Source: Vespa crabro (Eukaryota > Arthropoda > Insecta > Hymenoptera > Vespidae). From it: a stretch of DNA of 64,000 nucleotides. The position numbers and the translations under genes were made by a program. This document shows positions 26,062 through 37,550 of this stretch, piece after piece (the first letter of the stretch is position 1; each line of letters starts with the position of its first letter). Under the pieces are notes generated by a model, which saw only the letters and a program-made list of their open reading frames with translations, did no database searches and was not told the DNA's origin. The DNA lies in contig NC_060973.1 in NCBI RefSeq assembly GCF_910589235.1, forward strand, positions 1,670,001 through 1,734,000. The letters are read 5' to 3'.

Positions 26062-27289
26062 TTTGTTTAGAGTACTTGGGCGTCCATTCTTGTCCTTTCT
26101 TTTGTTTCCTCATCTTTCTAGAATCACGTTGCTTCTCCTCGAGTCTTGCCTTTTCAGTAGCCGCACCATCTTGATCGCCATGTTCTAATTTTCTTATATC
26201 CGGTCTTAATCTTGAATCGGTCGGACATAAATCCTTTCTCATTGTTGGTTCTATCTCATTCAGGGACATTGCGAATGTAGTGAATTGAAAGTACTACAAA
26301 TTTTGATAATGAATATTAATACTTCTTTTTTCTTCTTTATACCTCGACTTATTATATAGTATTACTTATGATAATACTAGTATTAGAAAAAAAAAAAAAA
26401 AAGATATTTACGTTAGAACTATTCGGTGGTCTCGGTGAAACTTCCCAAAGTGTTGTCGAGCTTGGTATTTCGTCGATCATTGGTGTATCCTCACCGTCTA
26501 TACTCGTTGATGATTCATCGATCGCATCCTAATTAAAAACAAAATGTATTATCATCATTGATATTAAATAACGTGCACGTAACATCGAATATATTTTCAA
26601 TGATATCTAAGATTAAAATAAATCCATCTTTATTTATTCAACAAATGTTAAAAGAGAAAAAAAATTGTCTTCTTTTATTTTTTTTTTTTTTTTTTTTTTT
26701 TCATACGATTAACAGTTACCTGATGAGATGGTTTGAAAGCTCCAACCTTGAGGCTGTGAAGTTTGGCAAGTACTTTTTTGTGACCTGGACTACCTTGCGG
26801 ACTCTTGGCGTCCCTTTTCAATTTTTCAAGGGCATCCTCGTACAAGGATGGATCACAGGAACGTAATCTTTCAGTCCATTTTCCATATAAATATAGCAAT
26901 TTTCTTTTTCTAAAAATAAAATGTTTTATATAGTTTTTTGAATTTAATTTTGCTTTTCTTTCTTTTTTCTTTTCTTTTTTTTTTTCCTTAAATCTTACTC
27001 TTGATCCATTATAAAGCCTTCGACTCGGTGAAGATCTTTGCCATTCCAGCTTCCACTTTTGAAAGTTAACACGGCTTTCAAATTTGAACCTCCACATTGT
27101 TTAATCTCAAGGGCACCCAATTGTTCCATCCAAAGTTGTCCAACCAATACGTTATGAAGAATACAATTAACGTTCTGCCAAGTATACGCCTCTTTCCATC
27201 TAATATAATCGATAAAACAAATAAATAATATCGATCGTGTTTTTAAGTAAAATTAAGGGCAAACCATTTTATTATTGAAATCGAATAAG

Positions 27290-27341
<52 letters not shown>

Positions 27342-28371
27342 TATATTATATAAAACTTACTTGAGTAATTCGACCGTGACGATACCCTTTGGATGTACTT
27401 CTATCGATTTACCCCAGAACTTTAATTTAGGATGTATGCTACCGTGAAAAACAAAATCCTCGCTATCAGCGTGAAACGCTGATACTGGTGGATGATGAGA
27501 GACTTGTTCACATACTATTCTAAAAGAAATAAGAAGAAGAAAAAAAAAAGGAAGACAAAATAATAGAAAAATATTATTATGTGAAAGATTAGCTCGTCAA
27601 TTTATTAACATACTCGATTGAATTTTAATCGTTACTTTATTACCTAAAATCTTCACGGGTTAATTCGTAGGTCTCGCCAAGCAACGGATTGAATGGTTTA
27701 CCAAGACGTTCCCAATTCGAAGCCAATGCGCTTACGGCAAAAGCGGCGACGTACTTCGTAATAAATACGAATGGAAATATTTTATAAATTATGTGTTCGT
27801 CGTTTTGTAAAAAAAAAAAAAAAGAAAAATAATATATAAATATTTATTAACTTACTTTTAATCTGCCGACAGGTGTCTGCTCGGCGGAAGCTTGTTTCAA
27901 CAATTTTGCATATTCCATATATTCCGCGACTCGTTGCAGAAAGGAAAGTGGCTCGTTGAATATAACAGGCATTGTGATTTTGCTAAGGTCCTTGCCCAGT
28001 GACAATACCGAGCAGAGATTTACCTCTGAGTGACCCGGAACCGGTAATGATGTTCTTCAAATAAACGAATTATATTACTTATTCTATAATAATATATATA
28101 TATATATATATATATATCATATTCAAACGAATATAAAAAAAAAAAAAACATATATATGTTACATCGTATTCATTCTAAACATATAAATACATATATGAAC
28201 ATGAACACATAGTTTCATACGTGAATACGTAATAATATCTAATACGATCGATTACTCCTATGCATGTTATTTTGGCAACGTAATCGTCCAAAAGGCTTGC
28301 CTCGAATCGATAAATGAAGTTTGTAGTCTCTCGAGAAAGAAAAGGCCAATGCAAAAGCATGATCTAACTAT

Positions 28372-28409
<38 letters not shown>

Positions 28410-29521
28410 TACACATATGTAGTATATATGTATATGTATATTCATATACACGTATATGGATTATCAGCAAAGTGTTCCTCTTTGAATTTGATCAGAAAAC
28501 GAGCAGCGTTTTCGATATTCAAGTACGATAACTTTATTGTCATATGTAACTATAGTGTAGATACTATATTTATTAAAAGACAGCTGAAGTTTGTGTCGGT
28601 GACCTCGTTAGTTCGTATTCCCTACTTTACGTTACGATATTTGAGTAGGTCATTCATCCGCTTTGACGATCGTATAAATCTTGTCAAAGGATATAAGTTT
28701 ATGACTTCCTAAGAATATATCTATATATATATATATATATACATTTATAAATCGAATTATAATCGAATATCTCGTTTGATCGAGTAATTTTTTTTTTTTG
28801 TTACTCTCTTCTCACTTTTAATTAATATATCTTTATTAATTTCACAATGATCTAATCCAATAAATCGACGATATATAAATGGATGTTTACTCAAGATGAG
28901 ATAAATCATTTATTCTGATGTATGTATATGTAATTAAATATCATCAACGGAAATTGCATCACGTTATCTCTAAAACAAGAACAACAAGAGAGAGATAGTC
29001 CAATCAGAGTAACCCCATTCATTTGTTCTCTCCACCCCATTCGTTTAACCCCGATCGATAATCGAGTTCTGTGAATGAGAATCCGTGATCTTTCGAAAGA
29101 TTGATCACATCCAAAAAAAAAAAAAAAAAGGAAAGAAAAAAGAAAAGAGAAAAGTAAAAATCAACGCTTCGCTCTCTCTTATTTAATTATGCGAAAAAAA
29201 AATCCGAGATAAAACGATTGGCGATTAAAGGGAAATTTAAATGGAGAGAGGAAAAAAAGAAGAAAGAAAGGAAGAAAAAAAGAAGGAAGAATTTTGAGGA
29301 ATTTTGTCGTTTGAAAAAACGGAAGAAAAAGGGAAAACAAAAAAAGAAAAAAAAGAAAAAAAAAAGAAAGAAAAGGGGAGACGAAAAAACAAGGATAGGA
29401 ACAAAAGGTGAGAAAGAGACGACAGAACGGAAGAGAAGAGAACAATACAAAACGAAAGAAAACAAACAAAAACAAAACAAAAGACAAACCTGTATCGACC
29501 CGATATCCTTTCGCTGGCCAT
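25805..29521 (-). CDS. Oxysterol-binding protein-related protein, ORP1/ORP2 group, short form
   Basis: ORPs move sterols or phosphoinositides between membranes at contact sites. Coding exons in transcript order (minus strand) are 29490-29521, 27856-28054, 27644-27753, 27361-27519, 26999-27199, 26720-26909, 26412-26528, 26076-26293 and 25805-25907. They total 1329 nt in one frame, 442 residues plus TAA. The first exon encodes MASERISGRY. The lipid-binding (ORD) domain fills the protein: LSKITMPVIFNEPLSFLQR (34-52), GKPFNPLLGETYE (95-107), the signature EQVSHHPP (118-125) with the phosphoinositide-contacting His pair, HGSIHPKLKFWGKS, and EAYTWQNVNCILHNVLVGQLW. The C-terminal part has PTDSRLRPDIR, ARLEEKQRD and the ending WLYKGGYWDRNYTDIEDIF. 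No PH domain, ankyrin repeats or FFAT-like motif was found, as expected for ORP2-like short forms. Upstream exons of a longer isoform are not excluded. Confidence 0.93.
27289..27340. repeat. (AT)n microsatellite in an ORP intron
   Basis: A 50-bp TA run lies about 20 bp inside the intron from the donor of the exon carrying the EQVSHHPP signature (27360/27359). Confidence 0.9.
29228..29450. repeat. Homopurine/homopyrimidine tract in ORP intron 1
   Basis: Roughly 220 bp of almost unbroken A/G lie on the plus strand, with few pyrimidines, so the ORP transcript has C/U there. It begins 40 bp inside intron 1 from the 29489 donor. The G/A mixture separates it from the ordinary poly-A tracts. Predicted coding frames across it (Lys/Arg/Glu or Phe/Ser/Leu) are artefacts. 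Confidence 0.75.
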
Positions 29522-29539
29522 TGTACGAGCCTGTCGTCG

Positions 29540-29770
29540 TTATTGAGCTACCGCCTCCACCTCCACCTCCACCTCCACCACCTCCACCACCTCCGCCGCC
29601 TCTCGTGTTCCGTTCAATTCGTAAAAATAGGTTCGATTTTCGTCTTTGGAAGAAATAAGGAAGAAAGATGAAATCGAAGCTGATGGAACGTGATTATAAG
29701 ATCCAGTAAGAGTGGCAGCGTCGCGAGCACTCTGGCGTCTCGACGACGATGTCGCGACGTCCAACGACAT
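29540..29770 (-). other. Upstream open reading frame in the ORP leader
   Basis: A 76-codon frame starts with MSLDVATSSSRRQ. It is in the same frame as the ORP start at 29521 but is closed by TAA 19 nt upstream of it. The last 17 codons translate the GGAGGT repeat into Glu/Val. If the mRNA starts upstream of 29770, this frame could reduce initiation at the main ATG. It cannot be an N-terminal extension unless spliced out. It is more likely leader sequence than a protein. Confidence 0.35.
29551..29601 (-). repeat. GGAGGT/GGTGGC repeat in the ORP 5' leader
   Basis: On the transcript strand this is about 50 nt of GGCGGC, GGAGGT and GGTGGA units ending about 30 nt before the ORP start codon. It carries well over eight GG doublets, enough for two-tier G-quadruplexes in RNA. 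It is the most G-rich simple sequence in this AT-rich window. Confidence 0.8.
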
Positions 29771-29877
29771 CCGGCGTCGCGGCGTTACATATGTATATAT
29801 ACATACGTATATGTATATATATATATAGTTACATAGACAGAGAAGAGAGACAGACAGACAGAAAAAGAGTTAGAGAA

Positions 29878-29955
<78 letters not shown>

Positions 29956-30088
29956 GAAGAAAGAAAAAAATGAAAAAAGGGGAGAAGGAAAAAAAGGAAT
30001 ATCTTAAAAATATAAAAATAAATAAACCCACATAAAGATTTATATCGTTACTTTTTGAGGCCACCGACCAGAAGATAAAGATAGATAA

Positions 30089-30121
<33 letters not shown>

Positions 30122-30122
30122 A

Positions 30123-30159
<37 letters not shown>

Positions 30160-30584
30160 TTTCACCAAAACTTTAAATAGTTTATATGCGTGGTCTGTTT
30201 GTGTGTGTGTGTGTGATGTCCAAAATGACATAAGGAAATAAAATTGAAATGTATCCTATAAATTAACGTTATGAATCGAGAGATTCGATTATCACCGTGT
30301 CATTTTGATATTGTCTCATTGGATGATAAAATTGTTTGTTTCGATTTCTCTTTCTTTTTTTTTCTGTTTCTTTTTTTTACGATTTTCTTTTCTTTTCTTT
30401 TCTTTTAGTTTCTTTTTCTTTTGGTTTGTCTGTTTTATGTCTTTTTTTCTTTTCACTCGCGAATGATTAGAAATGTCAGAGTAACATGTTCGTCACTTTG
30501 TTAGCACGTTGACGAAGTCACCGCGATCAGCTGGACGCTCCGAGACTAGGAATGCACACGTTTTAACCCTCGGGCGTGACGCCG

Positions 30585-30625
<41 letters not shown>

Positions 30626-31687
30626 TTTCTCTATCTCTCTATCTCTATCTTACTTCTACATTTCTGTACAACCTATCTCCTTTCCATCCTCTCTGCCTCT
30701 ACCCCTTTCCCCCGACCCTTATGTCAGCACGCATTCGCTACCTTCGCGCGAGCGCGACAGAAAATATCAATAGATTCGAGCATGGTTGCTGTGAGCTTCC
30801 TTCTCTCTCTCTCTCTCACTCTGTTGCTCTCTCGCTTTCTATATCATTATATTAACAAACTAACCCTTCGTGTTCCCTTCGATCCTCTCTCTCATTGGTT
30901 ATCATCGGTGTTCACGCATGCGTCCTTCTAATAATTGCAAAGAATTTGAATTTAAAATGTCGAATCGAATTTTAATTCTCTTTTCTCATTTCGATTGAAT
31001 ATTGAGCCGTTCTTTTCTTTTCTTTTTTTTTTTTTTTTTTTTTGATTATTTCTCGTATCTTTTCGATTCGTTAGAAAGTGATGATATTAATTATAGATAT
31101 TGGATTATTACGTACACGATACTTCTTTTTATTTTCTTTTTGCCTTTTAACAAAAAAAGGAAATTTATCATTCAACTTAATCGCCCCTTTTTACATTTCA
31201 ACGATATAATACAATTTAATCGTTTGATTTAATTGTCCTTTGTATTCTTGTACGAAATAATGCAATTATAAGAATAACAATTATTACAATTGAATTATTA
31301 TAATCGATACGTTATACTCAATTGACGTTCTGTGCACGTAAATAATTTCGTTTAATTTCATTTTCATTCTCTACGAATTTCTTTTTATTTATTTGATATC
31401 GTTAAAGGATACGAGGGTGTCGATATAAATTCATTCGATTCTCACGAAATAAATTATCAAATATTAATAAGAATTCAAAGAAATCAATTATGAATTTAAT
31501 AAAGACCAAATTAAATTATTTCTAATCGTATTTCAAGTTTTTTTATAAGGCGTAATCGAATGTTAATCGAATGTTTTATCTTGATAAAGTAATTTCGCGC
31601 GATATTTATTGGATTAAAGTAATTTCGCGTTCGTTATAAGTAACAATTTTTTTATCAATTAAATTTCTTTTTCGTTTCATATATAAG

Positions 31688-31728
<41 letters not shown>

Positions 31729-32940
31729 CGTAAATGTAATTGAAACGATTAAACTTGATATATAAACGCGTTAAATAAACTTTTAAATATCCTCGAAACA
31801 TTTTCTCCGCCACTTTCTCCGTATAAATGCTTTCGTGTCTTGAATCCATTCTCTTGAAACAATCGTCGTGCGCGATAAAGGCATAATTACTGTTTCGATA
31901 AAGTACACCACGCGTACGTTAATTAAATTCGTTCATTCTGTGCTCTTCACTTTTCACGACCGTCGGTAACTTTCATTTGATGATCATTTATATAATGCTT
32001 TCCATCGTTAATTAACTTTTATAACTATGTCATAGTTTCTTCTACATAGTTTGAATTTTCAAGTACATACGTATGTGTGCGTATTTGTATTTATATATTT
32101 CCGTGTACGTGTGCGTATATGTGCGTGTATGAAAATTGTGTCGATTGAAATCGAATAATTCATAAATTAATAATAACGCTAATTGAATTCTTAATAGCTT
32201 TCTCGAGACAACGGGAACTTTGAGTTTATTCTCTTGGAAATCATGTTATAATATTATATTGTTTTCTTTATTTTAATTGCAATATTATATTTTGAATGAT
32301 CTTAAAAAAAAAGAAAAAGAAAACAAGAGAAAATATAAATTGTAAAAGGAATATATTTTATCTAAAGGTAAATGAAATTTTCATCGTGCCAAATCGTCAT
32401 CTAACGATTCGAATCTATTCCGTTCGTTTACGACGATTATTATTCGTTCAAATATCATTCTAATCGTCGTCAACGTAACGTAATATCTCGTGATCAAGTA
32501 GAAATAAGAATAAACCAAATATCTATCTCACTATTGGTTCACCTAGAAACCAAATCGATATTCGTACGAGGCACAGGGGCTCACTTCGTAACAGATCTGC
32601 CAACTTTCATCGAAGTCGTCAGTCTTGCTTGACACGCGTCGTGATTTCCGAATAATTTGGAGAACGATATCGAAATTTCTTTTTTGACATTTTTCGTTTT
32701 TTTCCTCTTCCTTTCTTTTTTTTTTCATTTTTTCTCGCCGTTCAAAATTTTCCATGGAAGATCATATTTTTATACGATATAATTAACTCTCTCTCTCTCT
32801 CTTTCTCCCTCTCTCTTTTTTTCTTTCTCCTGTTCTTTTCATTCTCGAGAAACCGAGAGTGAGAAGGGGGGAAAAAAAAAACAAAGAAAGAAAAATAGAT
32901 AGATAAATAGATAAATAGATAAATAGATAAATAAATAAAA
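29771..32940. other. Intergenic spacer between divergent ORP and the 33-kb gene
   Basis: It holds GATA/GA arrays at 29875-29955 and 30074-30160, a T/C-rich block at 30340-30440, (CT)n at 30588-30622 and (AT)n at 31690-31726. Unique GC-richer pieces at 30480-30590 and 30700-30790 may be ORP promoter DNA. From 31030 to 32700 the DNA is AT-rich unique sequence without a supported exon. Confidence 0.6.
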
Positions 32941-33667
32941 ATGAATAAAGAAGTTGATACGAGGAACGATTTGTTCCATATGAAAAGTGGTGATAATATT
33001 TTGAGCTACACCGACGACGAATATTTCAGAAAATCTCATATAGAACGAGAGAGCAAGCAACATTTCAAGAGATATCGCACAAAACATATGAAGCTGTTTC
33101 CCGAACTCTATAGAAGCGACGTAACGATTCATCCCAGTTACACGAAGCTCAAAAATTTACCTTAGTAAGATTGAAATTATAAATTATAAAAGTACAAAAA
33201 AAAGAAAAAAAACAAACAAAAATTGAAAAATTAAAAATGATTATCTATCACGAAAAAATGATTCAAATTCATTCAATCTTTATGCACATTTATCTTGATC
33301 GATTTAAAACGATAATACATAGAAAAATATTTTTATTATTTTATATAACATAAAAAAAAAATATTTAATTATTGTTAATTACACGTTTAATTATTTATTT
33401 ATTTATTTATTTTTTTTTTTTTTTTTTTTTTTTCTTTACAAAAGTCAAGTCGTCTGTCATCAACGTTTGCAAAGTATCAAGAGACAAATATCACGTCAAC
33501 TAAATCGTGAGATTATGAATTTTGCAATGATACAAATGTTTGCCCTGGATAGTATAAGGATCGATCGAATTTTTAGCGTTGGAATGTCACCAAGGATCAC
33601 GATCGTCCCAGATTTCGCGACGGAGAAGGAACGCCGACGTATCGAAGAGATATTACGTTATTCATAA
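32941..33667 (+). CDS. Two-exon small gene of unknown family, 148 aa
   Basis: Exon 1 (32941-33164) ends at a GTAAGA donor and exon 2 (33445-33667) follows an AAAAG acceptor after a T-rich tract. The phases fit (2/1) and give 447 nt, 148 residues plus TAA. The protein is basic and Arg/Lys/His-rich: FRKSHIERESKQHFKRYRTK (about residues 30-49), then a second basic helix-like part, RLQSIKRQISRQLNREIMNF, and a C terminus ATEKERRRIEEILRYS. No signal peptide, membrane segment or known motif is visible. AATAAA follows 107 bp after the stop. It lies 529 bp upstream of the CFAP20-like gene on the same strand. Neighbourhood alone hints at a ciliary or sperm role, but this is weak. I do not recognise the family. 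Confidence 0.7.
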
Positions 33668-33773
33668 GTAAATGATTAATAATTGTACGTGCGTGTATAT
33701 ATCTACGTAATTCGTATTATCAAATCTTACGTATCTATTGTTATGAATCACGTGGACGCACATACAAAGCAAA

Positions 33774-33779
33774 AATAAA
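33774..33779 (+). terminator. Possible polyadenylation signal of the 33-kb gene
   Basis: An AATAAA hexamer 107 bp downstream of the stop codon at 33667 and upstream of the next gene. Confidence 0.45.
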
Positions 33780-34195
33780 TGACCTTTATATACCAGCAAT
33801 CGATTACTTGTCATTCAAATACAATTATATTCATCGTTAACCGTACTCTACTTTCGTCCTTGAAAATACGCTTCTGCCTACATAATTTTCTTTCCTCTCA
33901 GCTAGTTCTTTATATTACACATGTCTTTTTTTTTTGCAACATTCGTTCCTCCAACATAATACAATTTTATTAAATTAATTTTTATTTATACCCTCTATAT
34001 ATACATAACACATTGTCATTTTCAGTCGACTGTAGAAATCGCTTTTTCGATTATTTTAATAAACGAAGAAAGATTTATACAGTGTGAAAATAAAAAAAAA
34101 AAAAAAAAAAGAAAGACGTAATATCGTTGACACTTATACTATTATCTTCGAATCGATGATTGAAAATCATTTTAAAGATATCAAGAACATTAAGG

Positions 34196-35763
34196 ATGTA
34201 CCGTAAGTCCTATCAAAGTGGATTTTTATCAATCTTGTTTAGCTGTGGATCAGCCCCTTTGGAATCATGGGGCATGCACGTGAGTTTTTTTCTTTTTTTT
34301 TTTTTTTAATTATTATAGTATACAAGAGATACGACGGATTTATATATGCTCCCTATAAATGATACCGAACAATCATGTTAAAGTACGATACTGTTAGGTA
34401 AAGAACGGATATATAAGACGGGTCATCGACGAAGAGGTAAAATCATTAGCGTTGGAATTAGCTGGAACTAATGTGGCAACAACCTACATTTTTTGTCCAG
34501 CAGAGAAGAAAAAGGTTCTTGGAATTTCATTACCTTTTTTAATAATGATTATTAAGAATATGAAGAGATATTTCACCTTCGAGATAACCGTAAGTACATA
34601 CTAATATTTAAAATTGATTTTGTATCTTATATGTATATCTATCTATGAGCGCGGGTGCACACGCGCGCACACACACACACATACACAACATATAAGCCGT
34701 TGATTTTGAAAAGTGGAGCAAATCTATTTTTTTTTATCTTCATAAATAAAAACAAATTTTATGTTAATTAATAATAATTAGATTTAATTATTTTTTTTCA
34801 CAAAGTGAACTTACCCCACTATCAAAATAAACAACTTATATATACACATATTGTATATATTAATGTAATGTACAAATGTATATTTATAATCTAGATACAA
34901 TATATATAAATATATACACACATTATAAAAAATAACAAATATATAAATTACTTCTTTTTAGATTCTTGATGACAAGAACATGCATAGAAGATTTCGTGTA
35001 AGCAATTTTCAAAGTACTACAAGGGTCCGTCCATTTTGTACGACCATGCCAATTGGTTTATCCGGGGGATGGAATCAAATACAATTTAATTTAGCTGATT
35101 TTACACGGCGTGCTTACGGCAGTAATTACGTCGAAACGATGAGGATGCAAATACACGCAAATTGTAGAATTCGACGAATATATTTTGCGTCTAGGTAGTT
35201 ATTTGTCATTATTTTAATAAGATCATTAATTTCATACGAATATAATTTGTTTAATTATTATGTACGATATCATTTCTAAATTGTTTTTGTTTTCACTTAT
35301 TTCTTTCATTCGTAGATTGTACAGTGACGAGGAATTACCAGCTGAATATAAATTGTTTTTACCTATACATCGAAAGAAATGTGTCAGAGAGAAAGTTGAC
35401 GTTACAAAAATTAGTAAACACGAGAAACCAGAGATCGAAGAACCACCAGTATTATATAAAACTCCGTCCGAACAAATTATTAAAGAAGAAATCAAAAAAG
35501 ATGTTGAAGCTGAAATTCCACCGGAAGTTCCATTACCACCAGAAGAAGTCCATATTCCTGAAACCGAAGTACCGATCGAAGATGAAATGGAAGAGGATGA
35601 ATATGAGATAGAACATGAATATGGAATCGATGATAGACATTTATTTGAAGAGGAAGACACTGCAATAGCAGCTATCGGGACAGCTGTCGAGGCAATTACC
35701 GAGGAACATGAAGAAGAGGATGATTTTATCTTAAATGAAATGGCCATGGAAGATGAGGGCTAA
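34196..35763 (+). CDS. CFAP20-like axonemal protein with an acidic C-terminal extension
   Basis: CFAP20 (Bug22/FAP20) is an inner-junction protein of ciliary doublet microtubules. Exons 34196-34279, 34398-34589, 34962-35194 and 35316-35763 join in phase to 957 nt, 318 residues plus TAA. Residues 1-191 align end to end with the CFAP20 core: YQSGFLSIL (6-14), GTNVATTYIFCPA, LGISLPFLIMIIKN, KRYFTFEI, then FQSTTRVRPF, GWNQIQFNLADFTRRAYG, QIHANCRIRRIYF and RLYSDEELPAEYKLFLPI (170-187). Canonical CFAP20 is about 193 residues and nearly invariant in animals. This copy has many substitutions in the core plus a 126-residue tail rich in Glu, Pro, Val and Ile (EEPPVLYK, IPPEVPLPPEEV, EMEEDEYEIEHEYG). 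It is therefore probably a diverged paralogue, perhaps sperm- or tissue-specific. The start matches the family's usual N terminus. Confidence 0.9.
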
Positions 35764-36049
35764 CCGGAAGAATATGTTTCTGAATGATCAAGATCTTATA
35801 ACGAAGCTTTTGAATGCTTTCTCATTATATTTTATCCATTATCTTAATCTAATATCACAAATTTAGTAACAAAATAGATTAAATTAATTGATAAAATTAT
35901 TGATTTCAAAGCACATAATAATCGTAATATAACAAATTTTATTGCTATTATTAAAAATGCACTATATGATCGACGTTTGACACGTGTGCACTAATACATT
36001 GGAAAAAGTTATTAATATTATTGTATTTATTCGTTTTCTTTACTAATCA

Positions 36050-36055
36050 AATAAA
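36050..36055 (+). terminator. Possible polyadenylation signal of the CFAP20-like gene
   Basis: AATAAA 287 bp after the stop, with a second AATAAA a few bases later (about 36060). The gene converges on TAF9 copy A, whose stop is at 36384, so the two 3' ends share about 620 bp. Confidence 0.4.
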
Positions 36056-36383
36056 AATTTAATAAATGATCATTACGTTACAAAGATAACTAAAGCAGAA
36101 TCTAATGAGAGTCCATGAAATCTTGAAAATCCCTATAAAGACAATAATTCGTATTAAATTTTAATCCCAATATTTGGAATTTCATTTCTTACATTTAAAT
36201 CTATTAATAAAACGAGATAGATTATTTATCTCTTTTGCTAATAAAATAAAAAAATTTTATTTCCTAAATATACATGATCTAGATATATTAACATATGTTG
36301 ATATTATCTAAATCAAATATTTTATGATCATATAATGTGTAAATCAAGAAATATAAATATTATATTATATCTACATTATACTG

Positions 36384-37460
36384 TTATGAAACATCATAAT
36401 CATCATCATCTCTTTTTCTTTTTATAGAATCATCTGCTTCTAATTTCATAGGAGCCATAGTTTGACCAGAAGTAACATGTACTTTTGGTTTTGGTATTTG
36501 TGCTTTAACGGTGGCTGTTCCTGTTGGTGCTATAAAAATATAAAACATACAAGTTAAAGGAAATGTCTATATAAATAGTACGAAATTAATTGTAAAATCT
36601 TTTAAATATAATTTTATCTTACATATTCGTGCACTTAACGAAATGAGATAGGATGGGATAGTTGAATGGAATTGAAGGACATAAAAATGATCTAGGGGAT
36701 AATAATAAAATATGTTACATTGAAGGAACATTCCTCTGCACTTTCATATTATGGAATATGCATAAAAAAAAAAGTTATATGATTAAGTATTATACCTGTT
36801 GAAAATTTTAATACCGGCTTTGGTATAGATATTGTCTGAGTTCGAGCAACAGTAGTCAATGTGCCTGGTCTTTTGACTATTGAAAGGCCAGTCTTACTTC
36901 CTTCTACTTTGATTCTGGATTGTACTCCAGATATATTATTACCAACTAATGAATGCATAGGCTTCGAAACAGTTTTTTTTGTAGCATTCTTCAATTTATA
37001 ATTTGTTGCATTCAAACAATATCTATCAGGTGGTAACCTTAGACCATTGTTTGGTTTAACGAATGGTAACGGTATATTATTTTTGGCACGAGCCACGTCT
37101 AATAATACATCTCTTGGTGGTGGATTTGTAAAAGTACGTTCCAACTGCATTTTCACGGCCAATCTTACGTCATCTAAGTCGATAAACTTCTTTTTCGCAT
37201 GATTCGCATATATTCTACTATCGTCTAATATACACGTAACATAACCTAAAAAAAAAAATTAAGAATGAAACAATATATTCTTAAAATTAGAAATTAGTAC
37301 AAATACAATTGAAAGACTTACGATATGTGAATTCAAGTAATTGATTGATGACTTTTGGTTCATAATCCGTGATTCCCATATCTTTCATAATCGACATAAT
37401 AACTTGAGCGTCTTTCGGAATGTGTTTTACGTGACTCATTGTTCTAGATTTTTCAGTCAT
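36384..37460 (-). CDS. TAF9: TAF9, TFIID/SAGA histone-fold subunit, copy A
   Basis: TAF9 pairs with TAF6 through a histone fold in TFIID, and also serves in SAGA-type coactivators. Exons (minus strand) are 37322-37460, 36796-37245 and 36384-36529, totalling 735 nt, 244 residues plus TAA. The histone fold runs from about residue 14 to 80: IPKDAQVIMSIMKDMGITDYEP, VINQLLEFTYRYVTCILDDSRIYANHAKKK, then DLDDVRLAVKMQLERTF. It is followed by the family-specific conserved region NPPPRDVLLDVARAKNNIPLPFVKP and LRLPPDRYCLNATNYKL. The C-terminal exon is lysine/aspartate-rich (SIKRKRDDDDYDVS). The protein is nearly identical to copy B, 2.9 kb upstream in transcript sense, except in the last exon. Confidence 0.93.
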
Positions 37461-37550
37461 TTCATACGAACGAATGACTGCTGCGAATAACGCACTTTAT
37501 TGAAACTAAATGTTACAATAAAAAAATATTTTCTTTTAAAATTAACATTG

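Larger units (their letters stand above)
35840..37550. repeat. Tandem duplication unit, copy A
   Basis: This block matches 38665-40440 with an offset near 2.85-2.9 kb. The similarity begins beyond TAF9, inside DNA just after the CFAP20-like stop: the shared string TCTAATATCACAAATTTAGT is at about 35850 and about 38685. It extends past the TAF9 start codon into the promoter and fades near 37550/40445. Confidence 0.85.

Noticed and set aside
26675..27097. 140-codon minus-strand ORF as a gene in its own right
   Set aside because: It mixes a wrong-frame part of one ORP exon, an intron and a right-frame part of the next. The correct exons are 26999-27199 and 26720-26909.
29540..29770. MSLDVATSSSRRQ frame as the true N terminus of the ORP
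   Set aside because: It is in the same frame but interrupted by TAA before the MASERISG start, and no splice pair removes that stop cleanly.
35232..35747. 171-codon Ser/Ile-rich ORF on the minus strand
   Set aside because: It is the antisense shadow of the acidic last exon of the CFAP20-like gene, whose frame is supported by splicing and homology.
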